From Bacillus sp. UNC41MFS5 (GTDB taxonomy: Bacteria > Bacillota > Bacilli > Bacillales_B > DSM-18226), in NCBI RefSeq assembly GCF_000686805.1, contig NZ_KK366017.1:806001-870000 (forward strand): DNA of 64,000 nt, in the 5' to 3' direction. Below the pieces are notes generated by a model. The model saw only the letters and a program-made list of their open reading frames with translations, searched no databases and had not been told where the DNA came from. Numbering within the stretch: position 1 is the stretch's first letter; each line of letters starts with the position of its first letter. This document shows, in pieces, positions 9,151-18,403 of the stretch. The position numbers and the translations under genes were made by a program.

Positions 9151-9532
9151 TAGTAGGGTTATAAGCAGGATAACCCCCATAGTTGATTCATTCACACGTC
9201 ATAATTTTTATCACACTTATTCAAAAAAGGTTTTGCACATGTAACAGGTGAATGTAAGAATAAAAACAAATATCATAGTACAATTTATTTTTTTATAGTC
9301 GAGTGATGCCAATTTCATTATATTTTTAGATAGTATCAAGATTCTTTTAAGAAGGAAAAATCTATGGAAATGAGGATGAAATAAATAACATTAAATAAAA
9401 GTGGAAAGTACAAGGGGTATTTTTTGCTTATTTGAATATTGTGGTGTAAGTGGAGATATACAATAGAAGGTAAAAAAATAAAAGTCAATTTGATATAATT
9501 TAACATGAATTTTATAAAGGGGAGTTATATTT
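9151..9532. other. intergenic region before the ATPase-HNH operon
   Basis: AT-rich with no open reading frame of note. Presumably carries the operon promoter; GGGGAG (9520-9525) is the ribosome site of the ATPase gene. Confidence 0.4.
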
Positions 9533-10999
9533 ATGATTTACGTTACAAGTTTTTTCTCAAAAAGAAATAAAAAAGGTTTTCATTTAATACCAGACAATTG
9601 GGACGATTATAATTATTCAACACTGTTTCATGTTGAATATATTGATGATGATAAAACCCATAAAATCGGACCAGTGAAAATAGGCTTCAAAGGTCAAGGT
9701 GGAGGGAGAACTAAATTAGATTCAGCTTTTGAAGAATTGCCAGAGGGATACTTTTCAGTAGGACAAAATTTAACTTACTATAGCCGAATAAAAAAATTAA
9801 ATGATGATGATTTGAGAATAGATTTTCTCAATGGTATAAAAGACGTAGCATATAATCGAGATATATATGAACTATATAAGGATGAAGATGTTTTTAAAAC
9901 TTCTTTAATGAGAGATATAAATAATTATAACTTAGAAAATCAATTTAGAAGAATCGCACTTGGTGGAGCAATTTTAACTGATTATAAATTCACATATCCT
10001 ATAGATAAAGAAAACCTTCCTAAAGCTATATTTGATTTTGAAGTAATACCTTATAAACAGCCTCCTACAAATTTACATACAATTATTGGTACAAATGGGG
10101 CTGGTAAAACAACAGCTTTAAATGGAATTATTAATGAATACTTTGATGGAGATTTAAAAGATAGTTTTGCTAATTTAATATTTATTTCATTTAGTGTATT
10201 TGATAAAAATCCTAAATATGAAGTAGATAATACAGAACAAAAATATTATTATGTGGGAGTAAAAACAAATAAATCAAAATCTAAAAGTGATGGAGAGTTA
10301 AGGGCTGAATTTTATAATTCCATATATAATATTTTGTTTAAAAAGCGACATTATTATCTACAAAGAATGTTTGAAATATTAGATTACTCGGATTTTAATT
10401 TTAGAAACTTAAAATTACTTAGAATATTAGAGGAATATATTAAATCAGAAAAAAACGACAGTAATATTATAAGCTTTAGTGAAATGATAGCGAGTAAATT
10501 TAGCGATTTAAGTTCTGGTCATCAAATTATTCTTTTATCAATTTCTAAAATAGTTGAATTGTTAGTTGAACAAACCCTGGTTTTAATTGATGAACCTGAG
10601 ACACACTTACACCCACCACTTCTAGCAGCTTACATTAGAGGACTTTCAGAAATTTTAACTGCAGAAAATGGCGTAGCTATATTGGCTACTCACTCGCCAG
10701 TTGTTTTACAAGAAATTCCAAAATCTTGTGTATCCATTATCAGAAAGTATGGTGAAAAGGTAAAAATTGAAAGACCGAGAATCGAAACGTTTGGTGAAAA
10801 CACGGGAATTTTAACAGAAGAAGTTTTTGGTTTAGAAGTTAAAAATTCAGGTTTTCATAGACTATTAAAGGAAGCGGTAGAAGAATATCAGGATTATCAT
10901 AAGGTTTTAGAAGTATTTAATAATGAACTAAGTATTGATGCAAAATCTATTGTAAGAACATATATTAATGAATTAGAGGATGGTCTTGAAAATGTATAA
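9533..10999 (+). CDS. Septu-like AAA ATPase (PtuA-type)
   Basis: 488 residues. An N-terminal ~170-residue region (starting IYVTSFFSKRNKKG) precedes the ATPase: Walker A GTNGAGKT (186-193), signature-like LSSGHQIILLS (~328), Walker B VLIDEPETHLHPP (~350-362) and H-loop LATHSP (~384). It is followed by an HNH nuclease gene overlapping by 8 bp, the arrangement of Septu (PtuA ATPase plus PtuB HNH) antiphage systems. The long N-terminal region suggests a variant rather than classical PtuA. The pair is bracketed by resolvase sequences and direct repeats, pointing to mobility as a cassette. Confidence 0.75.
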   Translation: MIYVTSFFSKRNKKGFHLIPDNWDDYNYSTLFHVEYIDDDKTHKIGPVKIGFKGQGGGRTKLDSAFEELPEGYFSVGQNLTYYSRIKKLNDDDLRIDFLNGIKDVAYNRDIYELYKDEDVFKTSLMRDINNYNLENQFRRIALGGAILTDYKFTYPIDKENLPKAIFDFEVIPYKQPPTNLHTIIGTNGAGKTTALNGIINEYFDGDLKDSFANLIFISFSVFDKNPKYEVDNTEQKYYYVGVKTNKSKSKSDGELRAEFYNSIYNILFKKRHYYLQRMFEILDYSDFNFRNLKLLRILEEYIKSEKNDSNIISFSEMIASKFSDLSSGHQIILLSISKIVELLVEQTLVLIDEPETHLHPPLLAAYIRGLSEILTAENGVAILATHSPVVLQEIPKSCVSIIRKYGEKVKIERPRIETFGENTGILTEEVFGLEVKNSGFHRLLKEAVEEYQDYHKVLEVFNNELSIDAKSIVRTYINELEDGLENV

Positions 11000-12101
11000 A
11001 TTACAATTGCCTGACTATCAATTAAATGATTTTTTCGATGGAATTCTAGAAGACCGACAGGGAGCAGCTTCTAATTTTCTCCTTGGAAGATTGAAAGCAA
11101 TAAAACCTTTTCTTCTGAATAAAGAAGTTTTATATAGAAATCTAATGTTTTCTGAAGAAGGAAATAAGATATTTAATATGGAAGAAAATAAATTTATTGA
11201 AATTCCAAAGGATTTTAAGTTAGGGCAGTTCTTAAATTTTTCAAATAGTATTACAAAAAATGATTTAATTGAAAAGTTAAAAGAATATGGATTGGAGCGT
11301 TTATTTGAAAATATTACGAGCATGAGACTTTCAGATGTGAAAAATGTTCTTAATCAAATTAGTCTTGAAGAAGCATTGCATATAATTGATGAAACTAATA
11401 CGTTATTTCAATTTATGAGTTACGTTGATTCGACTACTATGAAAAAAGCTTATGAAAATTATATTGTAGAATCTGAAGATTCGGGTAAAAAAGGTCGAGA
11501 TATTTATGAACATATACTTCTCCTCGCTGATGATGGAATATGTCCATACTGTATGTATGGGGATGTGAGTACAGTTGACCACTATTTACCTAAAGCTCAT
11601 TTTATTGAATATGCCATAACACCCTTAAATTTATTACCGTCATGTTATGAGTGTAATACAAAAAAAAATGATTTAAGAAAACTAGAAGAAAATAAAATGT
11701 TTATCAATCCATATTGTGACGACTTAACACAAATAAGATGGGTAGAATGTAAATTAGTTGATAAAGTATGGCCGCTTACTTTCGAATTTAATGTTAAAAA
11801 AGATATGGAAAGTGCGATTCTAAAAGAAAGATTACTTGAACAATTTGAAACTCTATCACTAGGAAAATTATATGCTACAAAAGCAGGAAGATATTTTAGA
11901 GTTAGAGCAAAAAAAATTGTAGAAAATTATGAATCTGGGGGAATAGAATCGATTATTGAAGCTTTAGAAGATGATAAGGTATCAGCAGAATTTTATAATC
12001 TTAACTCATTAGAAGCTAAGGTTTATGAAGCTTTATTAAATTCAGAATGGTTTATAAATGAAGGAATAAAAGAAGTGAAAGAATTTTATTTGAAAAATTA
12101 A
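10992..12101 (+). CDS. HNH nuclease partner of the ATPase (PtuB-like)
   Basis: 369 residues from ATG 10992 (an upstream in-frame GTG at 10980 lies inside the ATPase gene). The HNH domain is at ~183-225: CPYC, VDHYLPK, NLLPSCYECNTKKND, i.e. two Cys pairs and the catalytic His of the DH step. The N-terminal half has no recognised fold and carries helical segments; the C-terminal ~100 residues are charged and helical. Stop and start overlap with the ATPase gene suggests translational coupling. In Septu the complex degrades nucleic acid when the ATPase is triggered by phage. Confidence 0.75.
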   Translation: MYKLQLPDYQLNDFFDGILEDRQGAASNFLLGRLKAIKPFLLNKEVLYRNLMFSEEGNKIFNMEENKFIEIPKDFKLGQFLNFSNSITKNDLIEKLKEYGLERLFENITSMRLSDVKNVLNQISLEEALHIIDETNTLFQFMSYVDSTTMKKAYENYIVESEDSGKKGRDIYEHILLLADDGICPYCMYGDVSTVDHYLPKAHFIEYAITPLNLLPSCYECNTKKNDLRKLEENKMFINPYCDDLTQIRWVECKLVDKVWPLTFEFNVKKDMESAILKERLLEQFETLSLGKLYATKAGRYFRVRAKKIVENYESGGIESIIEALEDDKVSAEFYNLNSLEAKVYEALLNSEWFINEGIKEVKEFYLKN

Positions 12102-12295
12102 TTTTTAGGAATCGTGAGTATATTAATGCTATTATTTCCTAAATAAAGTCTCCGAACCAACTGTGTAAATATGTAATATTCCTTAGTTGGGTTAATCAAT
12201 AAATGAGCATGTGGCAGAAAATCTACGCAGTTTTTTTGCAGTAAGGGTTGTGTCGGCAGCATAATGCTAAGCGTAATCTAAAAAGATAAACTACA
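12102..12295. other. intergenic region behind HNH gene
   Basis: No gene recognised. Leads into the resolvase remnant. Confidence 0.3.
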
Positions 12296-12421
12296 AGTGT
12301 AATAACTAAAGTTTCAAAGTTTCTGGACGTACCTCAGCTGGACCAATGTAGAAATAATATGACTAAAGCTACACTCTATCGGAAGGTTAAGGAATATGAA
12401 CTAAAGAGACTCCCGAACTGA
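12296..12421 (+). pseudogene. C-terminal remnant of a second resolvase (helix-turn-helix)
   Basis: The last ~40 codons read NNMTKATLYRKVKEYELKRL and end at TGA 12419-12421. This is the typical DNA-binding tail of serine resolvases (MSKATLYRKLKEYE type). The catalytic domain is gone. It is followed by a terminator and the same ~27-bp sequence that follows the intact resolvase at 9.1 kb. Confidence 0.55.
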
Positions 12422-12437
12422 GGAGTCTCTTTCTTTT
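12403..12437 (+). terminator. rho-independent terminator
   Basis: AAAGAGACTCC pairs with GGAGTCTCTTT and is followed by CTTTT. Overlaps the end of the resolvase remnant. Confidence 0.7.
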
Positions 12438-12442
12438 GCAAT

Positions 12443-12469
12443 TGATACGGGGGTATATTTCCACATTTT
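12443..12469. repeat. direct repeat 2 flanking the ATPase-HNH cassette
   Basis: Second copy of the sequence at 9124-9150, with the core TATTTCCACATT. Orientation is the same; 3.3 kb apart. Confidence 0.6.
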
Positions 12470-12564
12470 CACTGGGTTCATGGGTTGGAGATGGGGTAGG
12501 TTGCCTTATCCACACGAAACGAAATAAGATTGTTACTTGCGGCAAGACTTTAACCCCCTGTAAT

Positions 12565-13827
12565 ATGAAATTAAGATTTGTAATCGAAAAAAGAGTGGAA
12601 TGGGATATAATATTGCGACTTGATAATTATTTTCATGATTATAAAGATAAAAGTGAATCCAACAGAACTTTAGAAGTTCTGGAGTTATTCCTTAATAACC
12701 ATACAATCATGGAAAACTATAGTAGTGTATACAATAGTATATCATTTAAATTTTTGAATAACGCACCTATAAAGCGAGAAGCAAAGATACTTATGCCTTA
12801 TGGGATTCATCCTGAGGTGGAGATTCTCTCCCATTTTGAAGATAATAGGAAATTATCTGTAGAGACATTTCATCTTGCACTTGGATTATTACAAGAAGCA
12901 ATTCCTCGTATACCACATGCCCCTGCTAAAAAAGAATTTGATTTTGATGTTGAAGGACTTTTGAGAGATATTAGTACGGCTGCTAAAGATGCCCCACACT
13001 CCAAAGAAGAACTCAAACATTTGGAGTATAACAAGCACCAGATAACCATACGAAATCGTATGAATCACAAATTGAGGATAATTCAAAATTTTAGGGAGAA
13101 TCCAAGACCTTTAGATACAAGACTTATAGGAGTTCGTATCTTTAACAATTTTCGATTTCATGATGATGATGTTTATTTCTATCAGAATATGTATGAAACC
13201 ATCTTTTCTGATGTTCTACGCAGGTACGATATTCGTTTACCTAGCTATCGAGAAATTTATTTCGATTTAGTAAATTCTTTAGAGGAAGCCACTGAGATTA
13301 GCACTAGTAAGGAAGAATGGTTTCAGTACACCCATGCAATATTAGATTACCCACGATTTAAACAATCATCACAAGCAACGAAAGAACAATTATTATTAGA
13401 TAGTTTAATTGAAGGATTAAGATATATTACAGATTTCGACCACTTAGAAAAGGACAAAATTGAAAGTGCAATTAAGTATATCCAAAAGCATAAACTGCAA
13501 ACACCACTTATTTATGCCGTTAAAGAAAATGAAGAATACGAGGTGAAAATTCAATATAAAGTAACAAGAGAAAATATCATCGGGAACTATGTAAAAGCCA
13601 GTTATATTTTACAAATTTTCCAAAAGGCAGCAGGAGAAGAACGTGTGATTCCACTAGGGGTATTCGAAACATTTAATGTGCCTTATGTTTTGGGAACTAT
13701 TCATCTTACTAAGAAACAAGTCACAATCAAGGGGAGAACAGGATTAAGAGCAGAAATCTATCGTTCAAGCGAAAAAGCACCTAGTGAGTACAAATTTCAG
13801 TTTCAAGAACTGTTCTTTACCAAGTGA
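12565..13827 (+). CDS. unrecognised protein, first gene of a two-gene unit
   Basis: About 420 residues from ATG 12565; the frame is open further upstream to 12436 but that part runs through the flanking repeat and is unlikely to be coding. I do not recognise a family. The protein is mixed alpha/beta, has no membrane segment or signal, and contains no nucleotide-binding or nuclease motif that I can see. Sequence features include a histidine-rich FRFHDDDVYFYQN segment near residue 195. No clear ribosome site precedes the ATG. The stop lies 13 bp before the start of the next gene, so the two are probably cotranscribed. Confidence 0.5.
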   Translation: MKLRFVIEKRVEWDIILRLDNYFHDYKDKSESNRTLEVLELFLNNHTIMENYSSVYNSISFKFLNNAPIKREAKILMPYGIHPEVEILSHFEDNRKLSVETFHLALGLLQEAIPRIPHAPAKKEFDFDVEGLLRDISTAAKDAPHSKEELKHLEYNKHQITIRNRMNHKLRIIQNFRENPRPLDTRLIGVRIFNNFRFHDDDVYFYQNMYETIFSDVLRRYDIRLPSYREIYFDLVNSLEEATEISTSKEEWFQYTHAILDYPRFKQSSQATKEQLLLDSLIEGLRYITDFDHLEKDKIESAIKYIQKHKLQTPLIYAVKENEEYEVKIQYKVTRENIIGNYVKASYILQIFQKAAGEERVIPLGVFETFNVPYVLGTIHLTKKQVTIKGRTGLRAEIYRSSEKAPSEYKFQFQELFFTK

Positions 13828-13840
13828 GAAGGTGATATCA

Positions 13841-14728
13841 TTGACAAACCATATACAAGCAATTAATAAGCTAAACATTGGCCATATAGCAGGAAACCAT
13901 GATACACGTAATATCTGCATAGATTTCAATGGTAATCTTATTTTGCTAACTTCGATTAAAAAAAGTGGGAAATACCATCATTCGATTTTTCATGTTACAG
14001 AATGGGGAGTACAGAAAATTATGCTTCCCTCTGTAAAAGAACAATTTCATTATACCCAGCCATTAGAGAACAATTGGCTATTTGTAAATGCTCGTGTAAA
14101 GAATGATAAGACACATAATGCCTTTGTTTTCGATGAAAATCAGAATATGATTTCTTCCTTTCATATGGGTGATGGAATAGAAGATGTACAAACGACTAAG
14201 AATACTGAAATTTGGACTAGTTATTTCGATGAAGGAGTATTTGGAGATACCATCGGGGCAAGCGGGTTACTTTGCTTTGATAAAGATGGGGTAAAACTAT
14301 TTGATTTTGTAAGATTTGTACAAACTCCTAGCAATAATGAAATTCCTTTCATCGATGACTGTTATGGTTTGAATGTCTACTCAAATCAATCTATATATTT
14401 GTATTACTATTCGGACTTCCCTCTATTAGCATTACATAATAAGACTGATTATGAGTTATTTAACCACGAACCGTTGAAAGAATCGCCGATTGTAGGGAGC
14501 AAAGCCTTTTCAATTTGGAAAGGTCATATCCTTTTTGGACATGGATACAATGGTAAAGGGAAACTGCATCTATATTCATTAAACAAAAAAACAACCCAAA
14601 GCTATCTTCCTGTGAATGAAGAAAATGACATCATTAAGTATGATTATGCAGTAGGACGGAAGAACAATCTGTTTTTAGTTTGTAAAAATGATGTTTATCA
14701 TGTTGATATCCGAGACATTATTGAGTAG
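13841..14728 (+). CDS. unrecognised protein, probable beta-propeller
   Basis: About 295 residues from TTG 13841, preceded by AGAAGGTGAT. Repeating short beta-strand motifs with aromatic ends (GNLILLTSIKKSG, NNWLFVNARV, TEIWTSYFDEGVFGD, NQSIYLYYYSDF, GHILFGHGYNG, NNLFLVCKNDVYH) look like blades of a beta-propeller, without a WD signature. Function unknown. It follows the preceding unknown gene by 13 bp and the two probably work together. Confidence 0.5.
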   Translation: MTNHIQAINKLNIGHIAGNHDTRNICIDFNGNLILLTSIKKSGKYHHSIFHVTEWGVQKIMLPSVKEQFHYTQPLENNWLFVNARVKNDKTHNAFVFDENQNMISSFHMGDGIEDVQTTKNTEIWTSYFDEGVFGDTIGASGLLCFDKDGVKLFDFVRFVQTPSNNEIPFIDDCYGLNVYSNQSIYLYYYSDFPLLALHNKTDYELFNHEPLKESPIVGSKAFSIWKGHILFGHGYNGKGKLHLYSLNKKTTQSYLPVNEENDIIKYDYAVGRKNNLFLVCKNDVYHVDIRDIIE

Positions 14729-14939
14729 GTTTATCTCACCCAAAACAGTTTGAAATAGAGGTTTGTAGAAATGAGAGTACTGACTTATGCTTCACAGAGT
14801 AATCAATTAGAGTATTAACCATTGACGTTATGATTAACTAATAACTATAATAAATCTGTAATGGTTGAACGAAAACTGTATCAGTAGTTATAGGAAATCT
14901 GTTTTGGTGGGTTAGAAAATGTTGATATAACTGCATTTT

Positions 14940-15038
14940 GAAACTGCGAATGGGGTACTGGTGTCCTCCACAGTCTTCAAAACTGCTTGAGACCTGCGTG
15001 CCAGGTCTGGTGGGTTCGATTCCCACGCAGTCCCGCCA
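14940..15038 (+). tRNA. selC: selenocysteine tRNA (anticodon TCA), probably decayed
   Basis: 99-nt tRNA-Sec shape: anticodon loop CTTCAAA (14975-14981), long variable arm with AGACCTG/CAGGTCT stem, T arm GTGGG-TTCGATT-CCCAC, 3' acceptor GCAGTCCC then GCCA. The 8-bp acceptor 5' side reads GAAACTGC and leaves two mismatches, and the anticodon stem has one, so the gene may be a pseudogene or its 5' part was altered. Its 3' 64 bp recur at 35287-35350, marking it as an integration target. Confidence 0.6.
14975..15038 (+). repeat. attL-like core: 3' part of selC
   Basis: 64-bp direct repeat with 35287-35350, one mismatch (14987 region, G versus A). Begins at the anticodon loop and ends at CCA, the usual crossover segment for tRNA-integrating tyrosine recombinases. 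Confidence 0.75.
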
Positions 15039-15123
15039 ACCTTGATATATATGGGTCTTTGAGGACATATGTGAAGTTATAAGAGGAATTCTATTTTTAG
15101 AAAAAAGTGAAAAAAACGCCTTG

Positions 15124-15144
15124 TGGTCACACTTTGGTCACAAC
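15124..15144. repeat. paired TGGTCACA arm-type sites, left end
   Basis: Two tandem copies of TGGTCACA 11 bp apart, between the integrase remnant and selC. The same pair occurs at 35139-35158 near the right selC copy. Likely integrase arm-binding sites. Confidence 0.5.
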
Positions 15145-15161
15145 GAATTAAATAGAAAATT

Positions 15162-15779
15162 TTATTTTATTAGTTGCTCTAATAACTGAGCAGCTTCTTT
15201 TTACATATTCGGTAAAACATGAGTATATGTGTCCATTGTAATTCCAATAGTTGAATGACCTAATCTTTCAGAAACTACTTTAGGATGTACCCCTTGTTTT
15301 AATAATAAAGTAGCGTGAGTGTGTCTTAAATCATGAAACCTCATATAGGGTAATCCACTTATGTCTACCATCTTACGATAATTCCTTGCCATTTCGGTTG
15401 GTTGAATTGGTTTGCCATTTCTTTGGGCAAACACTAAATCCAGATCTTGGTACCCCTGTCCTAAAAAAAGCTTATTTTCTAATTGTTGCTTATAAATTTT
15501 TTTAAATTCCTTTGTTTGAGAAGAGGTTATAGTGATTGATCTACTTTTCCCTGATTTAGGTTCCTAAAATGTTAATCCTTCCTTTTTTACTTCCTGTAAA
15601 GATTGTCGAACATAAATTATATTATTTTCAAAATCAATATCCTGCCACCGTAACCCTAAGAGCTCACCACGACGCATTCCAGTATTAATGGCAGTTAAAT
15701 AAATTGGGAAATAAGTAGAATCTTTACTAACATCCAAGAAGGTTTTTACCTGTTCATTAGTGTTAAAGAATTAAATTTC
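15162..15779 (-). pseudogene. tyrosine recombinase (phage/ICE integrase), truncated and with stops
   Basis: Catalytic half of an integrase: NTGMRRGELLGLRW (first Arg), FHDLRHTHATLLL (His-x-x-Arg), GHSTIGITMDTYTH (Tyr) are all readable on the minus strand. The N-terminal part is missing before ~15779. Two in-frame stops interrupt it: TAG after VKKEGLTF (~15568) and TAA after THVLPNM (15201-15203), behind which the family tail KEAAQLLEQL continues to 15162. It points towards the adjacent selC copy, as integrases of tRNA-inserted islands do. Confidence 0.8.
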
Positions 15780-16067
15780 ATAAATGAATATGTTTGGAAG
15801 AAATCAAAGACTAGTCCGAATCGAAACTTTAAAGCTGAAGTCTTTATTAGTCACGGTCTTTATTTATGTGATATACATTTGGTAGTAAAGGATAGGAGTA
15901 GTAAAGAAATAATAAAAAAACTAGTGGTATCCACTAAACCTGACGAGTTAATATTTTACCATTATCTTGGTGAATTAAAGTGGTTATCAAATTATGAAGT
16001 TGCTTTATTTAATAGACCTAATTCAAAATATGTTTCCGTTCATTTGAAAGAAGTCTTGTTGAACTAA
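15771..16067 (+). pseudogene. remnant of unrecognised gene
   Basis: Open frame without a good start reading ...NEYVWKKSKTSPNRNFKAEV and on through SKEIIKKLVVSTKPDELIFYHY to TAA at 16067. It abuts the truncated 5' side of the integrase, so it is probably a fusion point of two deletions. No family recognised. Confidence 0.35.
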
Positions 16068-16079
16068 CGGGTGCGTTAG
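16064..16079. repeat. CTAACG/CGTTAG small palindromic repeat, copy 1
   Basis: CTAACG-GGTG-CGTTAG dyad followed by GAAAGAAG. A near-identical copy is at 20752-20768. Such short dyads are common scattered repeats in Bacillaceae intergenic regions. Confidence 0.4.
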
Positions 16080-16331
16080 TGAAAGAAGAATTAATTTATT
16101 TTAACAATGGGATCATATTTTAGGTATGCCAGAAAAGGACGTTGTAGAGGTCCAAGGAAAATAATGAGAAAATTCCCGATTTTCTTGGTTCACGGTCAAT
16201 CTCCTTTTTTAATGAAAATGTTACCATATTGTTCCTGTCAATTAACTTTACTGTAAACAAGCAATGATATATTTATTACGGTCCTAGATGGATCAATCTC
16301 CTAACGATGACAAAATCGCATGCCACCTAGC

Positions 16332-16362
16332 AAAAAACCCGGTTTGAAACACCGGGCTTTTT
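16332..16362. terminator. bidirectional terminator hairpin
   Basis: AACCCGGT/ACCGGG stem flanked by AAAAAA and TTTTT. Lies between remnants and the OsmC gene. Confidence 0.7.
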
Positions 16363-16529
16363 GACGCTAGCTCTTGAACTTTCATAGATATTCACCACCT
16401 AAAATATTTTCCTACCGCAAGTTTGCAAAGTCATATTTAAGGAGGTGCTATCACTTTCCGTTAAATATTTTCGATTACCCGAAGAATAATAAATATGAAT
16501 TTATTTAATTTTTTGGAGGAGTGTTATAC

Positions 16530-16964
16530 ATGACTGATATGAAAATAAATGTGAACGCTGTTTGGAATGGTGGAGTGAACGGGAACGGAACGCTTAAAGC
16601 AGATTTCCTTGAAACAAAAATCGCTATACCTACATCCTTAGGAGGAAGCGGGGATGGAGCAAATCCAAAAGAGGTACTTGTTTCGTCTGTGACAACTTGT
16701 TATACAGCGACTCTTGTGTTTGTGCTCGAAAGTAGAAAGCTACCTGTAGTGGAACTTACGGTGGATTCTGGGGCAAACATTTCTGAAAATGAGTTTAAAA
16801 TTACCCATCATCCACATATTGTTTTATCTTCTGATGCAACACAAGAACAGATAGAATCAGCACATAGAGCTGCAGAAGCGGCAGATAAGGGATGTGAAGT
16901 GGGAAATGTATTGAAAAAAGCAGATGTTAAAATTGAGGTTCAAGGAAAAGTTTCCACTAAGTAG
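16530..16964 (+). CDS. OsmC/Ohr family peroxiredoxin-like protein
   Basis: 144 residues. OsmC fold with the two redox cysteines in SVTTCYTATLVFVLESRKL (~57) and DKGCEVGNVLK (~121). These proteins reduce organic hydroperoxides with dithiol donors; membership within the family (OsmC, Ohr or YhfA-like) is not settled here. ATG 16530 has GGAGGAG 8 nt upstream; a GTG at 16521 overlaps that site and is rejected. Monocistronic, closed by a strong terminator. Confidence 0.85.
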   Translation: MTDMKINVNAVWNGGVNGNGTLKADFLETKIAIPTSLGGSGDGANPKEVLVSSVTTCYTATLVFVLESRKLPVVELTVDSGANISENEFKITHHPHIVLSSDATQEQIESAHRAAEAADKGCEVGNVLKKADVKIEVQGKVSTK

Positions 16965-16998
16965 TGTATTCACCCGAAAGTAGATAATTTGTAAGCGT

Positions 16999-17027
16999 AA
17001 AGGATAGCAAATTGCTATCCTTTTTTA
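16999..17027 (+). terminator. rho-independent terminator of OsmC gene
   Basis: AAGGATAGCA/TGCTATCCTT hairpin followed by TTTTTT. Confidence 0.8.
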
Positions 17028-17215
17028 TTTCTTTTGCACGCTAATGATGATAAATGATTTAAATGAAGACCTAATGTTGGATATAAATTACAAGGATGGA
17101 AAGAATAAGAGGGGTAAGAAATATCGCTTGAATAGTAAGTTCTTCTACAAAAAATTACATTTAAATAGTTGTAGATTGTTGTGAGTGTGAGGTGGTTTGG
17201 GTGATCTTCAAACAA

Positions 17216-17720
17216 ATGTTTATAAAGAATAAAGATGAGAAAAAAGCAAGTAGTTTCGAGAGTATTAACGAATTATTTACAAAAGTTCAAAAATCTCATG
17301 ATTTTGGACAATTTTCACTTACAAATAAAAAAGGACACTTCATTCTTTCTTACTACAACACCCTTATCGATCGGATACAACTTCAGCGTAGAGTAATTAC
17401 ATATTTTCCAGGAGCCATCTTTTGATTTTTCTTATATAAAGAAAATTGATGATATTAAGCAGACTATCCCAATTGAGGATATTGTTATTACAGACAACAT
17501 TGAAGCAATCCAAACAAAATTACTTAATGGGTATGCGATTCTGCAAATCAAGGAAAATGATAATAAGGTTGCATTAATTAATTTATCTAACGAAAAAGAT
17601 GACATCTATTCAAAAATTGCATTCTATTTTCTTTATTGTTATATTCCGTTTTTGTTTGTGTTTATTTATATGAAGCAAAAGATAATGAAACAGCAAAACA
17701 ATGTGGTTTCCCATAATTAG
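17216..17720 (+). pseudogene. GerA-type germination protein N-terminal remnant, frameshifted
   Basis: First part (MFIKNKDEKKASSF...ITYFPGA) and, after a frameshift near 17415, a second part (SFDFSYIKKIDDIKQTIP, then LLNGYAILQIKE and KVALINLSNEK) match the N-terminal cytoplasmic domain of GerA-family spore germination proteins. A hydrophobic segment (IAFYFLYCYIPFLFVFIYM) follows instead of the expected GerA membrane domain, so the gene is both shifted and truncated. Ends at TAG 17718. Confidence 0.5.
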
Positions 17721-17814
17721 AAATGGATGTTTCTTCAATGTCTATGCTGATAAAATTTTTCTGCAGGGAAACTCTATAAACAAAGTAAACTTTTATCGGT
17801 TGGAGGCCGTTAGA

Positions 17815-18240
17815 ATGAAGGTTTTATCAATGATTCAGCCTTGGGCAAGTCTTTTTGTCCTTCGTGAGGCCAAATATGAAACAAGGACATGGAGAACGAA
17901 TTATCGAGGGCCATTGGCGATTCACACAAGTAAAAAAATAGATAAGGCTGTCTGCAACCATGTAGCAATCCAGGCGTTGCTTGGAAAGCATGGGTACACA
18001 AAAGAGAACCTTCCAACTGGCATGATCATTGCGGTATGCAGGCTGGAAAATTGTTTGATGGTGACTGAAAACAACCAGACGAGTACAATCCTGGAGGATG
18101 GAAGAATTGTATCAGGTAATGACTATTTTTTAGGTGACTTTCAAGTGGGAGGTTTTGCTTGGGAAGTTCAGGACATGCAGATACTGGATGAGTTTATTCC
18201 AGCGAAAGGAAAACTAGGACTATGGGAATATAATTTATAA
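17815..18240 (+). CDS. ASCH domain protein
   Basis: 141 residues. Starts MKVLSMIQPWASLFVLREAK, then ETRTW, YRGPLAIHTSKK and a C-terminal FAWEVQDMQIL, all typical of ASCH (PUA-like) proteins, which are thought to bind RNA or modified nucleosides. ATG 17815 follows GGAGG; a frame extension upstream to 17701 lies inside the previous remnant and is not used. Function in this family is not established. Confidence 0.8.
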   Translation: MKVLSMIQPWASLFVLREAKYETRTWRTNYRGPLAIHTSKKIDKAVCNHVAIQALLGKHGYTKENLPTGMIIAVCRLENCLMVTENNQTSTILEDGRIVSGNDYFLGDFQVGGFAWEVQDMQILDEFIPAKGKLGLWEYNL

Positions 18241-18403
18241 CAATTTTTAGATAAAACTTATCCGCAGAATAAATGACACGACTTAATTATTTGGGTGCCA
18301 TTCAGTTTTTAGACCTTTTTTCACCACAACACGTATAGAACGGTTACATAAATTTCGTTAACATAAAAATACCATTTTTCCTGAATGAGAAAATGTATTT
18401 TCT

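Noticed and set aside
12436..12564. N-terminal extension of the unknown gene to 12436
   Set aside because: The extension translates the direct repeat and low-complexity DNA; ATG 12565 is the first plausible start.
14838..15068. Minus-strand open frame across selC
   Set aside because: It is the reverse of the tRNA sequence (GIEPTRPG type peptide) and a common false gene over tRNAs.
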